The position numbers were made by a program, and so were the translations under genes. The notes below the pieces were generated by a model that saw only the letters and a list, made by a program, of their open reading frames with translations, made no database searches and was not told the DNA's origin. Shown here piece by piece: positions 55,081-64,000 of a stretch of 64,000 nucleotides of DNA. Origin of the DNA: CAYNFR01 sp964396595 (lineage in GTDB: Bacteria; Bacteroidota; Bacteroidia; Chitinophagales; Saprospiraceae). Where the stretch lies: positions 1-64,000 of the forward strand of contig CAYNFR010000016.1 of assembly GCA_964396595.1 (NCBI GenBank), read 5' to 3'. Position 1 is the first letter of the stretch, and each line of letters starts with the position of its first letter.

Positions 55081-55120
55081 CAAAAAAAAAGTGCCGAGCT
55101 GTAAGAAACTCGGCACTCTT
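55081..55120 (-). terminator. Rho-independent terminator after susD
   Basis: On the minus strand, the 8-bp perfect stem GTGCCGAG / CTCGGCAC (55091-55098 with 55109-55116), with a 10-nt loop, is followed by nine T. It lies 27 bp past the SusD stop and only 46 bp before the ASPIC start. Confidence 0.9.
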
Positions 55121-55146
55121 CATTAATTATTACTTAAATAGGGCGA

Positions 55147-56724
55147 TTAATTTCCGCCATCCCACCACATACGTGTAGTGAATTCGTCACCACCCATTCT
55201 AGTGATGGCTGCATTAAGATTTGTCGGGTTATTACCCGCTTCAGCCTCCCAGTAGATCAACCTTCTTGGGATTTGATCGATACTCTTCCATCTGTTAGGA
55301 TGTTGAGTAGGAGTTAGTGCCGGGAACCCTGTTCTTCTCCAGTTAGCCCATGATTCAAGATCATTAAGCCATGTTGCCGCCCAGAATTCTTCACCGATAA
55401 GGCGTAGTTTATCGTCATTAGATGCTGCGCCGAAAGCTCTGTTGCTGATGTATTCAGTAATATCTGCATCAGATCTAGCAAATGAAGGTTCGAAAGCCGT
55501 CCATGCCTGAATGGCTCCTGTTACACCTGCATTAAAAAACGACTCAGCATCACCGCTGATCCAGCCTCTAAGTGCTGCTTCAGCTGCAATAAATTGAGTC
55601 TCTGCATAAGAGATTAGATAATATGGATCTTCCCAGTCAACCGTTTTTAAGTTGATCATTGAGAACATCCATCTGCCTGTACTGTAGCTGTCCCAGATAG
55701 CACGGTCATCCGGGGATAGTGCCGCTTGAAGCTCATCAGTTGTAAAACCATTAGGAAGGCCACGCTGAGCTGCGGGATCTGTATTCCATGTAGAAGGGTT
55801 GTCAGGATTGCCGGTACCCCCGGATACGATCATCAATCTTGGATCATTGTTCGCAATCATCCAGTCTATGAAGGTTTTGCTCAATTTGCAATCTCTTGAG
55901 TATTTGTTATTACCCCAGTAGCCATCATTGAGTCCATTTCTGTTGATACCTTGAGGGCCTGAGAGATATTTAATGGTGGCATTATCAGCATTTGAAGAAA
56001 AAGTACCTGATGCAAATGCTTCCGAAACTACCGCGCGAGCCATTGCTTCATCTACTTTCTGCATTCTCATACCCACTCTCATCAATAATGCGTTAGCAAA
56101 TTTTTTCCAATTATCCACATTTCCCCCATAGATAACATCTTGATTACCTAGGTTTCTTCCGGAAGCACTTAACGTATCGCGAGCAGCTTTGACATCCTGG
56201 ATAATCTGTTCATAGACTATCTTTTGGTTGTCATAAGCCGGAAACCAGCTGGCCTCATCATATAGTCCTCTACCCGCCTGAATATACGGCACATCGCCAT
56301 AGATATCCGTCATACGGTGAAGGTCAAAGGCTTTCAAGATGGCAGCCATTGCATTTAGATTGGCTTGTGCCGGATCATCTTTCGTTTTTTCGTGAATCTC
56401 CGCTAACAGTCTAATCACATTTGTGTAATGTGACTCCATGTAAGCACCACTATATTGAGCATTGTAGAAATACTTATCCCCACTAAAATAGCCTGCATTA
56501 GAAGCGATATGTTGAATCATAGTTGCTGCATAAAGCATAGGAGCTCTGGTGTTCTCATATTCACCACCTATACGAAGCGTAGCTGTACTCAAGAGGAATG
56601 CCATATCAATATCATTCGCCGAGTTTTTGTCGATGTTTAATTCAGCAAGGCTTTCGTCACTGCAGGATTGTACCAACAGCAGTAGGAAGAGAGATAAGCT
56701 GATTTTTAATATTATACTTTTCAT
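55147..56724 (-). CDS. SusD/RagB family outer-membrane lipoprotein
   Basis: The 525-residue surface lipoprotein (lipobox LLLVQSC, lipidated Cys near 21) belongs to the SusD-like group with the LNIDKNSAND opening and TPR-like helices. SusD proteins cap the SusC barrel and bind the incoming glycan or peptide. It follows susC by 21 bp and forms the nutrient-uptake pair. The ligand cannot be told; neighbouring genes contain no glycoside hydrolase. A strong terminator follows. Confidence 0.94.
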   Translation of the reverse strand: MKSIILKISLSLFLLLLVQSCSDESLAELNIDKNSANDIDMAFLLSTATLRIGGEYENTRAPMLYAATMIQHIASNAGYFSGDKYFYNAQYSGAYMESHYTNVIRLLAEIHEKTKDDPAQANLNAMAAILKAFDLHRMTDIYGDVPYIQAGRGLYDEASWFPAYDNQKIVYEQIIQDVKAARDTLSASGRNLGNQDVIYGGNVDNWKKFANALLMRVGMRMQKVDEAMARAVVSEAFASGTFSSNADNATIKYLSGPQGINRNGLNDGYWGNNKYSRDCKLSKTFIDWMIANNDPRLMIVSGGTGNPDNPSTWNTDPAAQRGLPNGFTTDELQAALSPDDRAIWDSYSTGRWMFSMINLKTVDWEDPYYLISYAETQFIAAEAALRGWISGDAESFFNAGVTGAIQAWTAFEPSFARSDADITEYISNRAFGAASNDDKLRLIGEEFWAATWLNDLESWANWRRTGFPALTPTQHPNRWKSIDQIPRRLIYWEAEAGNNPTNLNAAITRMGGDEFTTRMWWDGGN

Positions 56725-56745
56725 ATTTTATAAATTTTAATTCAA

Positions 56746-59700
56746 TTAAAAGTTGGCCGACAAATTGATTCCGAAATTTCGAGTCTGTGGCATTGCGAAG
56801 AACTCTAAGCCTTGAGCACCGCCCGCTACTGTATAACCGGACTCCGGATCGACATTTGGAATTTTTGACCATAACAAGGCTAAATTTCTGCCCACAAGTT
56901 GAATACTGAGCGATCTAAATGGCGTCTTATTGAGCATTTTACCAGGTATGGTGTAACCAAGTGAAAATTCTCTTAGCTTTCCGAAAGATGCATCATAGAC
57001 CAAGTTTTCGGTAATGTTAGAATAACCGACCCAATAATCTGCAAGTCTGTCAACGGGTACAGTAACATTTACGGGCGTCTCTCCATCTGGCAAGACACCT
57101 CTGGCTTGAATACCTGACTCACGACCCTCAAGTGTCGCTTCATGCAGACCTAATCGGTAAGCTAACCAGTTAGTTCCTGAAAACATACTTCCACCTTGTC
57201 TGATGTCAATCAAGAAAGACATGCGGAAACCCTTGTAGGTAAAATTGTTAATTAATCCCGCTGAGATAGGATGACGTCCTTCACCTAGAATGCTAAAATC
57301 GTCAGATCTAACCGGGATACCATCAGCTGAATACATAGGTACGCCAGCTGCATTTGTTCTGTGAGTACGACCTACGATGAGTCCTAGTGGTTGTCCAAGC
57401 GTATGACGTATTACCTCACCACCCAATACTCTAGATGATTGCAGATTAAGGAATTGAATGGGGTTCTCAGCAGCATTGTTTCCTAAATTAACCGCCTCAC
57501 TGATGTTATGTGCATAGTTCAATGCAAGATCCCATGAAAGGTCACGTTTCTTAATCGGAGTCACCGAAAATAAAAGTTCCACCCCTCTATTCGCTAATTG
57601 ACCGACATTTACAATAGTTGAACCGAAACCGGATGTGGCTGAAATACCTGCATTTAAGATGTCATTATCTGTTTTTCTGTTGTAGTATGCTATATCAAGT
57701 CCAAGACGGTTATCCAAAAAGCGAAGATCTAATCCTAGTTCGATCTCTGTCGAGGTGAATGGTTGTAAATTCTGATTAGGAATAGACCCATTGTTAATGA
57801 CACCTAGGTTAGCTCCGGCATGTCCTTGTCCGGTGAGGCCATAAGTTAGATTTAAAGAATAAGGATTGGGCGCTCCTCCACCTACTTGCGCCCAAGAGGT
57901 TCTAAACTTAGCAAATGTAATTGCTGATGGCAGATCTATTACATCAGAAATTACGGCACTAATACCTGCTGATGGGTAGAATAATGAATTTCTATCGGGA
58001 CTGAGTGTGCTAAATTTATCCTGACGGCCGGTTAGATTAAAGTATAACCAATTGTCATATCCGATAGTTAAATTTCCGAACATAGAGTTAATACCAGACT
58101 CACTAAATCCAAAAATTCGATTAGGGGCAGCAACATTGTTTAAACTGTGAAGGAAAGGAACTACCAAGTCATTTCCACCGGCACCTTTTTGTTCGAATTG
58201 GGAGCGAGTCATTGACGCTCCGACCATATAATCAAAAGATAGCTTATCTACCGTCTTAACACCTCCAATAAACAATTCATAATTGTTCTGAATGACATTT
58301 GTGAATGATTCGCTGTAATCTCCACGCGGTTTGTAAGCAGTGCCATAGGCTTCTGAGCTTGCCGCATCACGATTCGTGAAGTCCGTACCTACACGACCCA
58401 TTACATAAAGCCAATCAGTAACATCGTACTTAGCAGACATGTTACCGACCAATCTATTCGTTACATCACTTCTAAAGAATTGATATGCAGCCCAATACGG
58501 GTTAGTGGAAAAAGTGTTGCCTTGATACCTCAATTCTTGTCCATCTTCACGAGCTCCAGGCTTGTTAGGATTCCCTTCGAATGAACTAAAAGGCACGGCT
58601 CTAGGCTTCATAGTCACGGCAAAGTTTGCATTTCCCGGAGAATCTGATAATCTAGGTCTGTTTTTAGCATTTTGATGAGTGTACTGTGCCGCTAGATTTA
58701 GTGTCAACTTACTATGAACGCTTGTCAAGTTTAAGTTCGCCGTGTTTCTTCTGAATGAAGCATTTGGCATGATATCCGCGTTGCTCAGATCTGATACAGC
58801 GATGCGATAGTTACCTCTTTCATTACCTCCGGCAAATGCCAAAGAGTTGTTGATCGTCACACCTGTTCTATAGAAGTCATTGATGGTCTCACCAGTAGGG
58901 GAATACGGTCTTTGTACACCGTCCCATTGAACTGTGTTTCTACCATCATGCCTCTCGCCCCAATGGCTCGTCGCACTTACCAAAGCTTCTTCTTGAGTCA
59001 TAAATCTACTCCCTCTAAGACCTTGACCATAAACTTCTTGAAATTGAGTCTGATCAATGGCCCTGTCTGTGGTAATGTTCGAGTTAAATGTAATACCTAG
59101 ACCTTGGGATTTAGCACCAGATTTAGTGGTTACAAGGATAACACCATTTGCCGCTCTGGCACCATACAATGCCGCTGCAGTATTTCCTTTAAGAACGGAA
59201 ATACTTTCAATGTCATCAGGGTTAAACATAGCAAGTCCATCACCGCCATCGTTTCCGCCCCAAAGACCTGCTTGACCGAAGTTGCCACTTTCCATTGGAA
59301 CACCGTTTACCACGAATAGGGGTTGGTCATTTCCACTTAGTGATGAACCTCCTCGGATGGTAATCCTGGTTGAACCTCCCGCACCAGAAGCAGGTGGAGT
59401 GATGTTTACTCCGGCTATTTTCCCGGTAAGGGCATTGCCAAGATTGGCTGTACGTACTTCTTGAACACTACTACCGTCAATCTGGGTAACAGAGTAAGGA
59501 AGTGCTTTCCTTTCTTTGGTTATACCAAATGCACTAACAACTACTTCTTCAAGCATAGCCCCTTCTGCCAGACTTATCTCGATCCCTGTCTGGCCGCCTA
59601 CTACGACTACCTCCTTAGTGGAGAAACCAGTAAAAGAAATCTCCAAAGTGGCAGGAGAATTACGCAATTGAAGGCTAAAGTTGCCATCAAGGTCTGTAAT

Positions 59701-59901
59701 AGTACCATTGATGGTACCTTTTTCATTGACAGTTGCACCGATCAGTGCTGAACCGTCGTTTTCTGAAATAATAGTACCCGACACCGTCTGAGCACTAAGG
59801 CTTATCCCCAAACAAACGAACGTAAACAATGCCAAGCATTGCTTGTGCAATTTTGACAGTTCCTTGTCATAAGAGAATAAGCATTGTGAAATTCCCGTCA
59901 T
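56746..59901 (-). CDS. SusC/RagA family TonB-linked outer-membrane receptor
   Basis: The 1051-residue receptor has a signal peptide ending LSAQ (about 38), a carboxypeptidase regulatory-like domain (about 40-115), the SusC plug (ITIRGGSSLSGNDQPLFVVNG), and a 22-strand beta-barrel ending in an aromatic C-terminus (NLSANF). The start is the first Met; a slightly later TTG is possible because the N-region is long. It imports ligand with SusD, energised by TonB. It lies downstream of the MFS gene but is separated from it by a terminator. Confidence 0.95.
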   Translation of the reverse strand: MTGISQCLFSYDKELSKLHKQCLALFTFVCLGISLSAQTVSGTIISENDGSALIGATVNEKGTINGTITDLDGNFSLQLRNSPATLEISFTGFSTKEVVVVGGQTGIEISLAEGAMLEEVVVSAFGITKERKALPYSVTQIDGSSVQEVRTANLGNALTGKIAGVNITPPASGAGGSTRITIRGGSSLSGNDQPLFVVNGVPMESGNFGQAGLWGGNDGGDGLAMFNPDDIESISVLKGNTAAALYGARAANGVILVTTKSGAKSQGLGITFNSNITTDRAIDQTQFQEVYGQGLRGSRFMTQEEALVSATSHWGERHDGRNTVQWDGVQRPYSPTGETINDFYRTGVTINNSLAFAGGNERGNYRIAVSDLSNADIMPNASFRRNTANLNLTSVHSKLTLNLAAQYTHQNAKNRPRLSDSPGNANFAVTMKPRAVPFSSFEGNPNKPGAREDGQELRYQGNTFSTNPYWAAYQFFRSDVTNRLVGNMSAKYDVTDWLYVMGRVGTDFTNRDAASSEAYGTAYKPRGDYSESFTNVIQNNYELFIGGVKTVDKLSFDYMVGASMTRSQFEQKGAGGNDLVVPFLHSLNNVAAPNRIFGFSESGINSMFGNLTIGYDNWLYFNLTGRQDKFSTLSPDRNSLFYPSAGISAVISDVIDLPSAITFAKFRTSWAQVGGGAPNPYSLNLTYGLTGQGHAGANLGVINNGSIPNQNLQPFTSTEIELGLDLRFLDNRLGLDIAYYNRKTDNDILNAGISATSGFGSTIVNVGQLANRGVELLFSVTPIKKRDLSWDLALNYAHNISEAVNLGNNAAENPIQFLNLQSSRVLGGEVIRHTLGQPLGLIVGRTHRTNAAGVPMYSADGIPVRSDDFSILGEGRHPISAGLINNFTYKGFRMSFLIDIRQGGSMFSGTNWLAYRLGLHEATLEGRESGIQARGVLPDGETPVNVTVPVDRLADYWVGYSNITENLVYDASFGKLREFSLGYTIPGKMLNKTPFRSLSIQLVGRNLALLWSKIPNVDPESGYTVAGGAQGLEFFAMPQTRNFGINLSANF

Positions 59902-60130
59902 ACTCTAAGTATAGTTTTGATTAATTAATAAAAAGATTTTCCAGATAATTAATCAGCCTCGAGGGTTCAAGACTGATCAAAGCGTAAAACTATCATAAAA
60001 CGATCAATTGGACGATAACGCTGCCGAATTATTACTTGAATCTATTGTTATTTAAGACATTTAGCTGCTGTCGATAATGCTTTACCGAATATTATAGCAA
60101 ACAATACCTCTTAGGACAATACCGACAGAA

Positions 60131-60171
60131 TAAAAAAACTGCCAAGAGGCAATGATCTCGGCAGTTTTTTA
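60131..60171 (-). terminator. Rho-independent terminator after the MFS gene
   Basis: ACTGCC (60138-60143) with GGCAGT (60160-60165), extended by GAG/CTC across a two-base bulge, flanked by A-run and T-run on opposite sides. It is on the minus strand downstream of the MFS stop and could also work in reverse. Confidence 0.75.
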
Positions 60172-60191
60172 GACGCAATTATTTTTTTGTC

Positions 60192-61400
60192 TTATGCAGG
60201 TTTGGATCTTTTTATCCAGAAATAAAGTATGACAAACAAGACGATCAAGATACCCGGAAATAAGGTCATAGTCCCCAATGTAGCTTGACCCGCTACCAAG
60301 TCAAGTTCGTCACCTGTTAAGCCTCTTGCTGCAATTGTCGCTCGATCAGAATCAATCCATCGGCCAATGATAGGTTGGAAAATAGATGTTGAAAACATAC
60401 CCATAGCACCTACCACCGACATTCCCAATGCACCACTTGCCGGAATCTTGTCTGCGATAAAACCGATCATATTAGGCCAGAAATAGGCGACCCCAAGTGC
60501 AAAGAATATGGCGGCAACATACGCCATGCCTCCGGTCTGTGTACTGAAGAGATATACACCAATCGTAGCAAGAACTGCTGAACCTAGAAGAACGCCTGTC
60601 TGATCAAATTTATGAACCACTTCCCCTCCGAAATATCTCGCCACGGCCATTAATCCCGTGACCAAGGCGAGAATGAGCATTGGCTGTGCACCACTCTTTG
60701 CAAGAATCAATCCCACCCATTGTTGAGGACCAAATTCCGTTATTGCTGTCAATGCCATACACGCCAGCATAAAAAGGAACAAGGGAGACATCATGGCTGA
60801 TAAATTTCCTGAAAGATTAGCCGCTTCTTTGACTTTGGCCTTTGGCCATTCTTGTCCAAAGAATAAATAAGCATAGATGATTGTCGGAATCATGATTATC
60901 CATATCTGCGATTGCCAGCTCATGCCGGCGTCGGTCATAAACTTGGATACAAGACTACCGATAACAATACCACCGGGAAACCACATGTGAAAACGATTCA
61001 TCATCTTGCTCATCATATTGCCCTCATACGCATCAGCGATCATCGGATTACAAGCCGCCTCTGTGCAACCATTCCCGATACCGATCAATAAGGTCGAAAG
61101 CAATAAGACGGAATAGCTGCCAGCATAGATTGTCAGAATAATTCCTATTGCATGAGCAAGTAAGGCGAATTGCATAATCTTTTTACCCCCTACCTGATGA
61201 TAAACCAAGCCCCCGATGACCATCGAGATCGGAAATCCTAAGAACCACATGGAATTAATGAAGCCAAGTTGCTCGGCATTCAGACTTAACTCCGTACCGA
61301 GCTGAGGAAGAATCCCCGCCCTAATGCTAAATGATAAGGCAGTCGTAATTAAAGCAAAACAACTACCGTAAAAAAGCCTTTTTCTGTTAATGTTTTCCAT
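60192..61400 (-). CDS. Sugar transporter of the major facilitator superfamily
   Basis: A 402-residue inner-membrane protein with about 12 hydrophobic helices and a central cytoplasmic loop (WPKAKVKEAANL). The motif GIGNGCTEAACNPMIADAYEG in TM4-5 resembles the FucP/glucose-galactose-type sugar:H+ symporters. It lacks a signal peptide. Its neighbour, divergent across 180 bp, is a sugar-phosphate isomerase-like gene, consistent with carbohydrate use. It precedes the SusCD genes on the same strand with a terminator between. Confidence 0.85.
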   Translation of the reverse strand: MENINRKRLFYGSCFALITTALSFSIRAGILPQLGTELSLNAEQLGFINSMWFLGFPISMVIGGLVYHQVGGKKIMQFALLAHAIGIILTIYAGSYSVLLLSTLLIGIGNGCTEAACNPMIADAYEGNMMSKMMNRFHMWFPGGIVIGSLVSKFMTDAGMSWQSQIWIIMIPTIIYAYLFFGQEWPKAKVKEAANLSGNLSAMMSPLFLFMLACMALTAITEFGPQQWVGLILAKSGAQPMLILALVTGLMAVARYFGGEVVHKFDQTGVLLGSAVLATIGVYLFSTQTGGMAYVAAIFFALGVAYFWPNMIGFIADKIPASGALGMSVVGAMGMFSTSIFQPIIGRWIDSDRATIAARGLTGDELDLVAGQATLGTMTLFPGILIVLFVILYFWIKRSKPA

Positions 61401-61544
61401 AATGAGATTTGATTTTGTATTTGATTCGACGGGAAAGTTAGTAATGATTTTGATTTATCTACCCTTGATGAAATATAAGTTTGCCTTGATGTTGTAAATT
61501 AGGCTTAAAAAGGCTTATTCTTGATGGTCAAATGAAATAATTCA

Positions 61545-61552
61545 TACGTTTT
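61545..61552 (+). promoter_or_regulatory. Candidate -7 element TACGTTTT with upstream TTG
   Basis: TACGTTTT lies 30 bp before the ATG at 61582, and a TTG at 61521-61523 is 21 bp upstream of it, the spacing expected for Bacteroidota -33/-7 promoters. The last base differs from TAnnTTTG. Confidence 0.35.
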
Positions 61553-61581
61553 CTAATTCTCAATTTTCAAATTTAAAAATC

Positions 61582-62451
61582 ATGGCTTTTACGAGACGCA
61601 ACTTTCTTAAGACCTCAACTGCTTTGTCATATCTACCTATAATGGGCTCAACAAGGCCTATAATGGAACTAATTAAGTGTAGCCGCCGGATTCAGCGATT
61701 TGGTATACAGCTTTATACTCTTCGGGATGTTATAGGTGGGGATACTAAGAGCGTACTTAAGCAGATTTCAGATTTTGGATATGCTCAGATAGAGGGATAT
61801 GAAGGCATGCAAGGCATGTTTTGGGGGATGGGGCATAAAGCCTTTAAGGCTTATCTGGATGATATCGGCCTCGACATGATCTCTAGTCATTGTAATATTA
61901 GGCAGAAATTTGAAGAGAAGGCAGCGCAAGCCGGCGAGATAGGGATGAAATATTTGATTTGTCCATTCATAGGGCCACAAAAGTCCAAAGAAGACTGGGA
62001 CAAAATAATTGTGTTGTTCAACGATTGTGGAGAAATATGCCGGAAGAACGGATTAAAATTTGCTTATCACAATCATGGTTATACTTTTCAAGAGATTGAT
62101 GGCATCATGCCTCAGGATTATCTGATGGACCACTGTGATGCTTCGACAGTGGACTTTGAGCTGGATATATATTGGGCGGTCACGGCCGGTGCTGATCCTA
62201 AGTCATACTTTGAGAAATACCCCAATAGGATAACCCTCGGTCATGTCAAGGATAGGTTGAAGGATTCAGGTACCGAGGCAAATGCTTCTTGTGACCTGGG
62301 TACAGGAATAATAGATTACGCGGACATCTTAAGCGTTGCAGAGAGCAATGGCATGCAATATATCATCATGGAGCAAGAGCGATATGATAATTCCACATCG
62401 CTAATGAGTGCGAAAGTGGGTGCTCATTACCTTAAGAACTTGCAATATTAA
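61582..62451 (+). CDS. Tat-exported sugar-phosphate isomerase/epimerase-like TIM-barrel protein
   Basis: The 289-residue protein starts with a twin-arginine signal (TRRNFLKT) and then an AP endonuclease 2-like TIM barrel. Motifs are GIQLYTLRD at the opening, HNHGYTFQ, and the metal-ligand region LDIYWAVTAG plus GHVKDR. Such enzymes isomerise or epimerise keto-sugars with a divalent metal. Export by the Tat pathway suggests a folded periplasmic enzyme, possibly a partner of the MFS gene. The downstream receptor begins 31 bp later. Confidence 0.88.
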   Translation: MAFTRRNFLKTSTALSYLPIMGSTRPIMELIKCSRRIQRFGIQLYTLRDVIGGDTKSVLKQISDFGYAQIEGYEGMQGMFWGMGHKAFKAYLDDIGLDMISSHCNIRQKFEEKAAQAGEIGMKYLICPFIGPQKSKEDWDKIIVLFNDCGEICRKNGLKFAYHNHGYTFQEIDGIMPQDYLMDHCDASTVDFELDIYWAVTAGADPKSYFEKYPNRITLGHVKDRLKDSGTEANASCDLGTGIIDYADILSVAESNGMQYIIMEQERYDNSTSLMSAKVGAHYLKNLQY

Positions 62452-62482
62452 GGGCATCGTAATAAGGACATACGGGTACTGA

Positions 62483-64000
62483 ATGAGGTATTGTTTGTTA
62501 TTGATTTTGTATGTTATTGTGGAGGATATTTGTGCGCAGACATTGATTATTCGTGATGCCCAGGATGATACACCACTCGGATTGGTGATGCTTTCTGATT
62601 CGATATCCGGGACTGTTTCGATGTCTCGTGAAGACGGCAAGGTCGAGATCAGTTTATTTCAAAATTCATATCGAATCACATTGAGTTTGCTTGGGTACAA
62701 TACGATCACGTTGCGTTATGATCAACTATCTACTCGCTCGGAAGTCTACATGCGAAGGGAGGGTTTTCGGTTAGATGAAGTCCTGGTATCAGCTACTAGA
62801 TGGCGGCAAGCATCTATGGGTACTAACCCAAAAGTGACAAGTATATCTCTGAGAGATATCGCAATGATACAGCCACAGACTGCAGCTGACTTATTGTCCA
62901 TAACAGGTAAAGTATTTATTCAGAAGAGTCAGCAAGCCGGGGGTAGTCCGATGATCAGAGGCTTTTCTGCAAATCGATTGATTTACACTGTAGATGGCAT
63001 TAGACTGAATAACGCAATATTCAGAGGTGGCAACATTCAGAATGTGATCAATATTGACCCGCATAATCTCGAGCGCGCGGATGTGGTTTTCGGCCCCGGA
63101 TCTGTAAACTATGGTAGTGATGCGATAGGCGGGGTCATGCGATTTGAAACATTAAAGCCGTCTCTCGCAACAGGTGATGACTTGTTATTGCGAGGGAAGG
63201 TTAGTACTAGATATTCGTCTGCAAACAATGAACGATCGGGACATTGGGACATCAATGTAGGTGGCAAAAAATGGGCTTCATTGACAAGCTTGTCTGCTTG
63301 GGATTTTGACCATCTTCGGCAAGGTCGTCATGGACCGGAGGAATTTGTCAAACCATTTTTTGTGGAAGAGGGAATCAACGAAGACAAGATCATCAACCAA
63401 ACTAATCCACTCCTTCAAATCCCCACAGCTTACAAGCAAATAAATCTGATGCAGAAGATCAGATATGCCCCTTCTCAATATTGGGACATACTCTATGCGC
63501 TGCATCATTCCTCAACCGGGAATTATGGTCGGTATGATAGACACACCAGAATTAGAGATGATCTCCCTCAGTTTGCAAGATGGGATTATGGCCCTCAATC
63601 ATGGACGATGAATCAATTGACTTTATCTAATTCTAAGGTCAACAGGGTTTATGATCAAATGAATTTACGACTAGCTGTGCAATCTTTTGGCGAGAGCAGA
63701 GTAAGCAGAAGGTTGAACCAAGATACCCAACAACGACTTGTGGAGAAAGTAAACGCATACTCAGTTAACTGGGATTTTTTAAAGAAGTTAAGTGACAGCA
63801 ACCACTTCAGCTATGGTATAGAATATGTGTTAAACAAAGTAAATTCAAGTGGAAAGACCATTGATATTACCACAGGACAATCTAAGCCAAGTCCATCTCG
63901 ATATCCTAAAGCTGACTGGTATTCTGCGGCTGTGTTTGCTAATGACAATCACAAGATGACCGACAAAATTAGTATTCAGACAGGTCTGAGATATAACTTG
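62483..64000 (+). CDS. TonB-dependent receptor (3' end beyond window)
   Basis: An open frame of 506 codons starts at ATG 62483 (MRYCLLLILYVIVEDICAQ, a signal peptide) and runs uninterrupted to the window end. An N-terminal carboxypeptidase regulatory-like domain is followed by a plug domain with IRGFSANRLIYTVDGIRLNN and GSDAIGGVMRFE, typical of FepA/BtuB-class receptors rather than SusC. No SusD gene is next to it on this side. It imports an iron chelate, cobalamin or similar ligand; which one is unknown. Confidence 0.93.
   Translation, partial: MRYCLLLILYVIVEDICAQTLIIRDAQDDTPLGLVMLSDSISGTVSMSREDGKVEISLFQNSYRITLSLLGYNTITLRYDQLSTRSEVYMRREGFRLDEVLVSATRWRQASMGTNPKVTSISLRDIAMIQPQTAADLLSITGKVFIQKSQQAGGSPMIRGFSANRLIYTVDGIRLNNAIFRGGNIQNVINIDPHNLERADVVFGPGSVNYGSDAIGGVMRFETLKPSLATGDDLLLRGKVSTRYSSANNERSGHWDINVGGKKWASLTSLSAWDFDHLRQGRHGPEEFVKPFFVEEGINEDKIINQTNPLLQIPTAYKQINLMQKIRYAPSQYWDILYALHHSSTGNYGRYDRHTRIRDDLPQFARWDYGPQSWTMNQLTLSNSKVNRVYDQMNLRLAVQSFGESRVSRRLNQDTQQRLVEKVNAYSVNWDFLKKLSDSNHFSYGIEYVLNKVNSSGKTIDITTGQSKPSPSRYPKADWYSAAVFANDNHKMTDKISIQTGLRYNL

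Noticed and set aside
55036..55116. Extended start of the FG-GAP/ASPIC gene
   Set aside because: This extension would run through the susD terminator and lacks a signal peptide at its beginning.
59950..59985. TTCAAGA preceded by GAGGG, looking like a tRNA T-arm
   Set aside because: The flanking bases do not pair into a five-base-pair stem and no anticodon or acceptor arm is found upstream.

Overview
This window looks like chromosomal core sequence of a member of the Bacteroidota, most likely a Saprospiraceae-like lineage; the family-level guess is inference. The phylum call rests on a SusC/SusD pair, a gliding-motility/type IX secretion (CHU_C-type) C-terminal domain, the Bacteroidota-restricted families DUF4290, DUF4270 and DUF5606, a fused aspartokinase-homoserine dehydrogenase, a cluster of SurA-like prolyl isomerases, the absence of clear Shine-Dalgarno sequences, and TAnnTTTG-like promoter hexamers. 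Base composition is moderate to AT-rich, and I see no insertion sequence, tRNA, rRNA or CRISPR array.

Layout. 1-636 is non-coding, with a short heptamer tandem repeat, hairpins and a possible decayed membrane-protein fragment. 637-7966 holds ogt, thrA, a secreted type IX-type protein and an EF-G-like GTPase. 7984-18472 is a leftward housekeeping block (ileS, a small unknown gene, rnr, a short GT5-like protein, a DUF4270 lipoprotein, DUF4290, murA). 18886-27838 carries a DPP-IV-type peptidase, mnmG, a DUF1080 lipoprotein with a small secreted partner, a SulP transporter and an S10 peptidase. 28027-31844 is a divergent pair of secreted proteins, one with about 20 copies of a 17-residue repeat and a self-cleaving S74 chaperone domain. 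31860-37208 is a leftward acyl-CoA metabolism operon containing a protein made of two fused acyl-CoA dehydrogenases. 37478-38147 holds what I read as the wreck of a DUF262/DUF1524 (GmrSD-like) restriction gene, found by translating across stops and frameshifts.

38178-43351 is leftward and contains dnaB-rluB, a secreted unknown with an MscS channel, and ruvA. 43529-50367 is rightward and contains purD, three periplasmic folding proteins (two-domain parvulin, domain-less SurA-like lipoprotein, SurA), recO and a DUF5606 protein. 50387-61400 is leftward: a sugar MFS transporter, then SusC-SusD, a strong terminator, an FG-GAP/ASPIC protein and a vanadium-haloperoxidase-like enzyme. 61582-64000 is rightward: a Tat-exported sugar-phosphate isomerase-like protein and the first 506 codons of a TonB-dependent receptor that runs off the window.

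The most noteworthy points are two core antibiotic targets with residues that predict intrinsic insensitivity: MurA has Asp in place of the fosfomycin-reactive Cys, and IleRS has the permuted GXHH signature. Others are the tandem-fused acyl-CoA dehydrogenase, the decayed restriction gene, the repeat/S74 protein, and a terminator between SusD and the ASPIC-haloperoxidase pair. I did not find a clearly novel multi-gene system.
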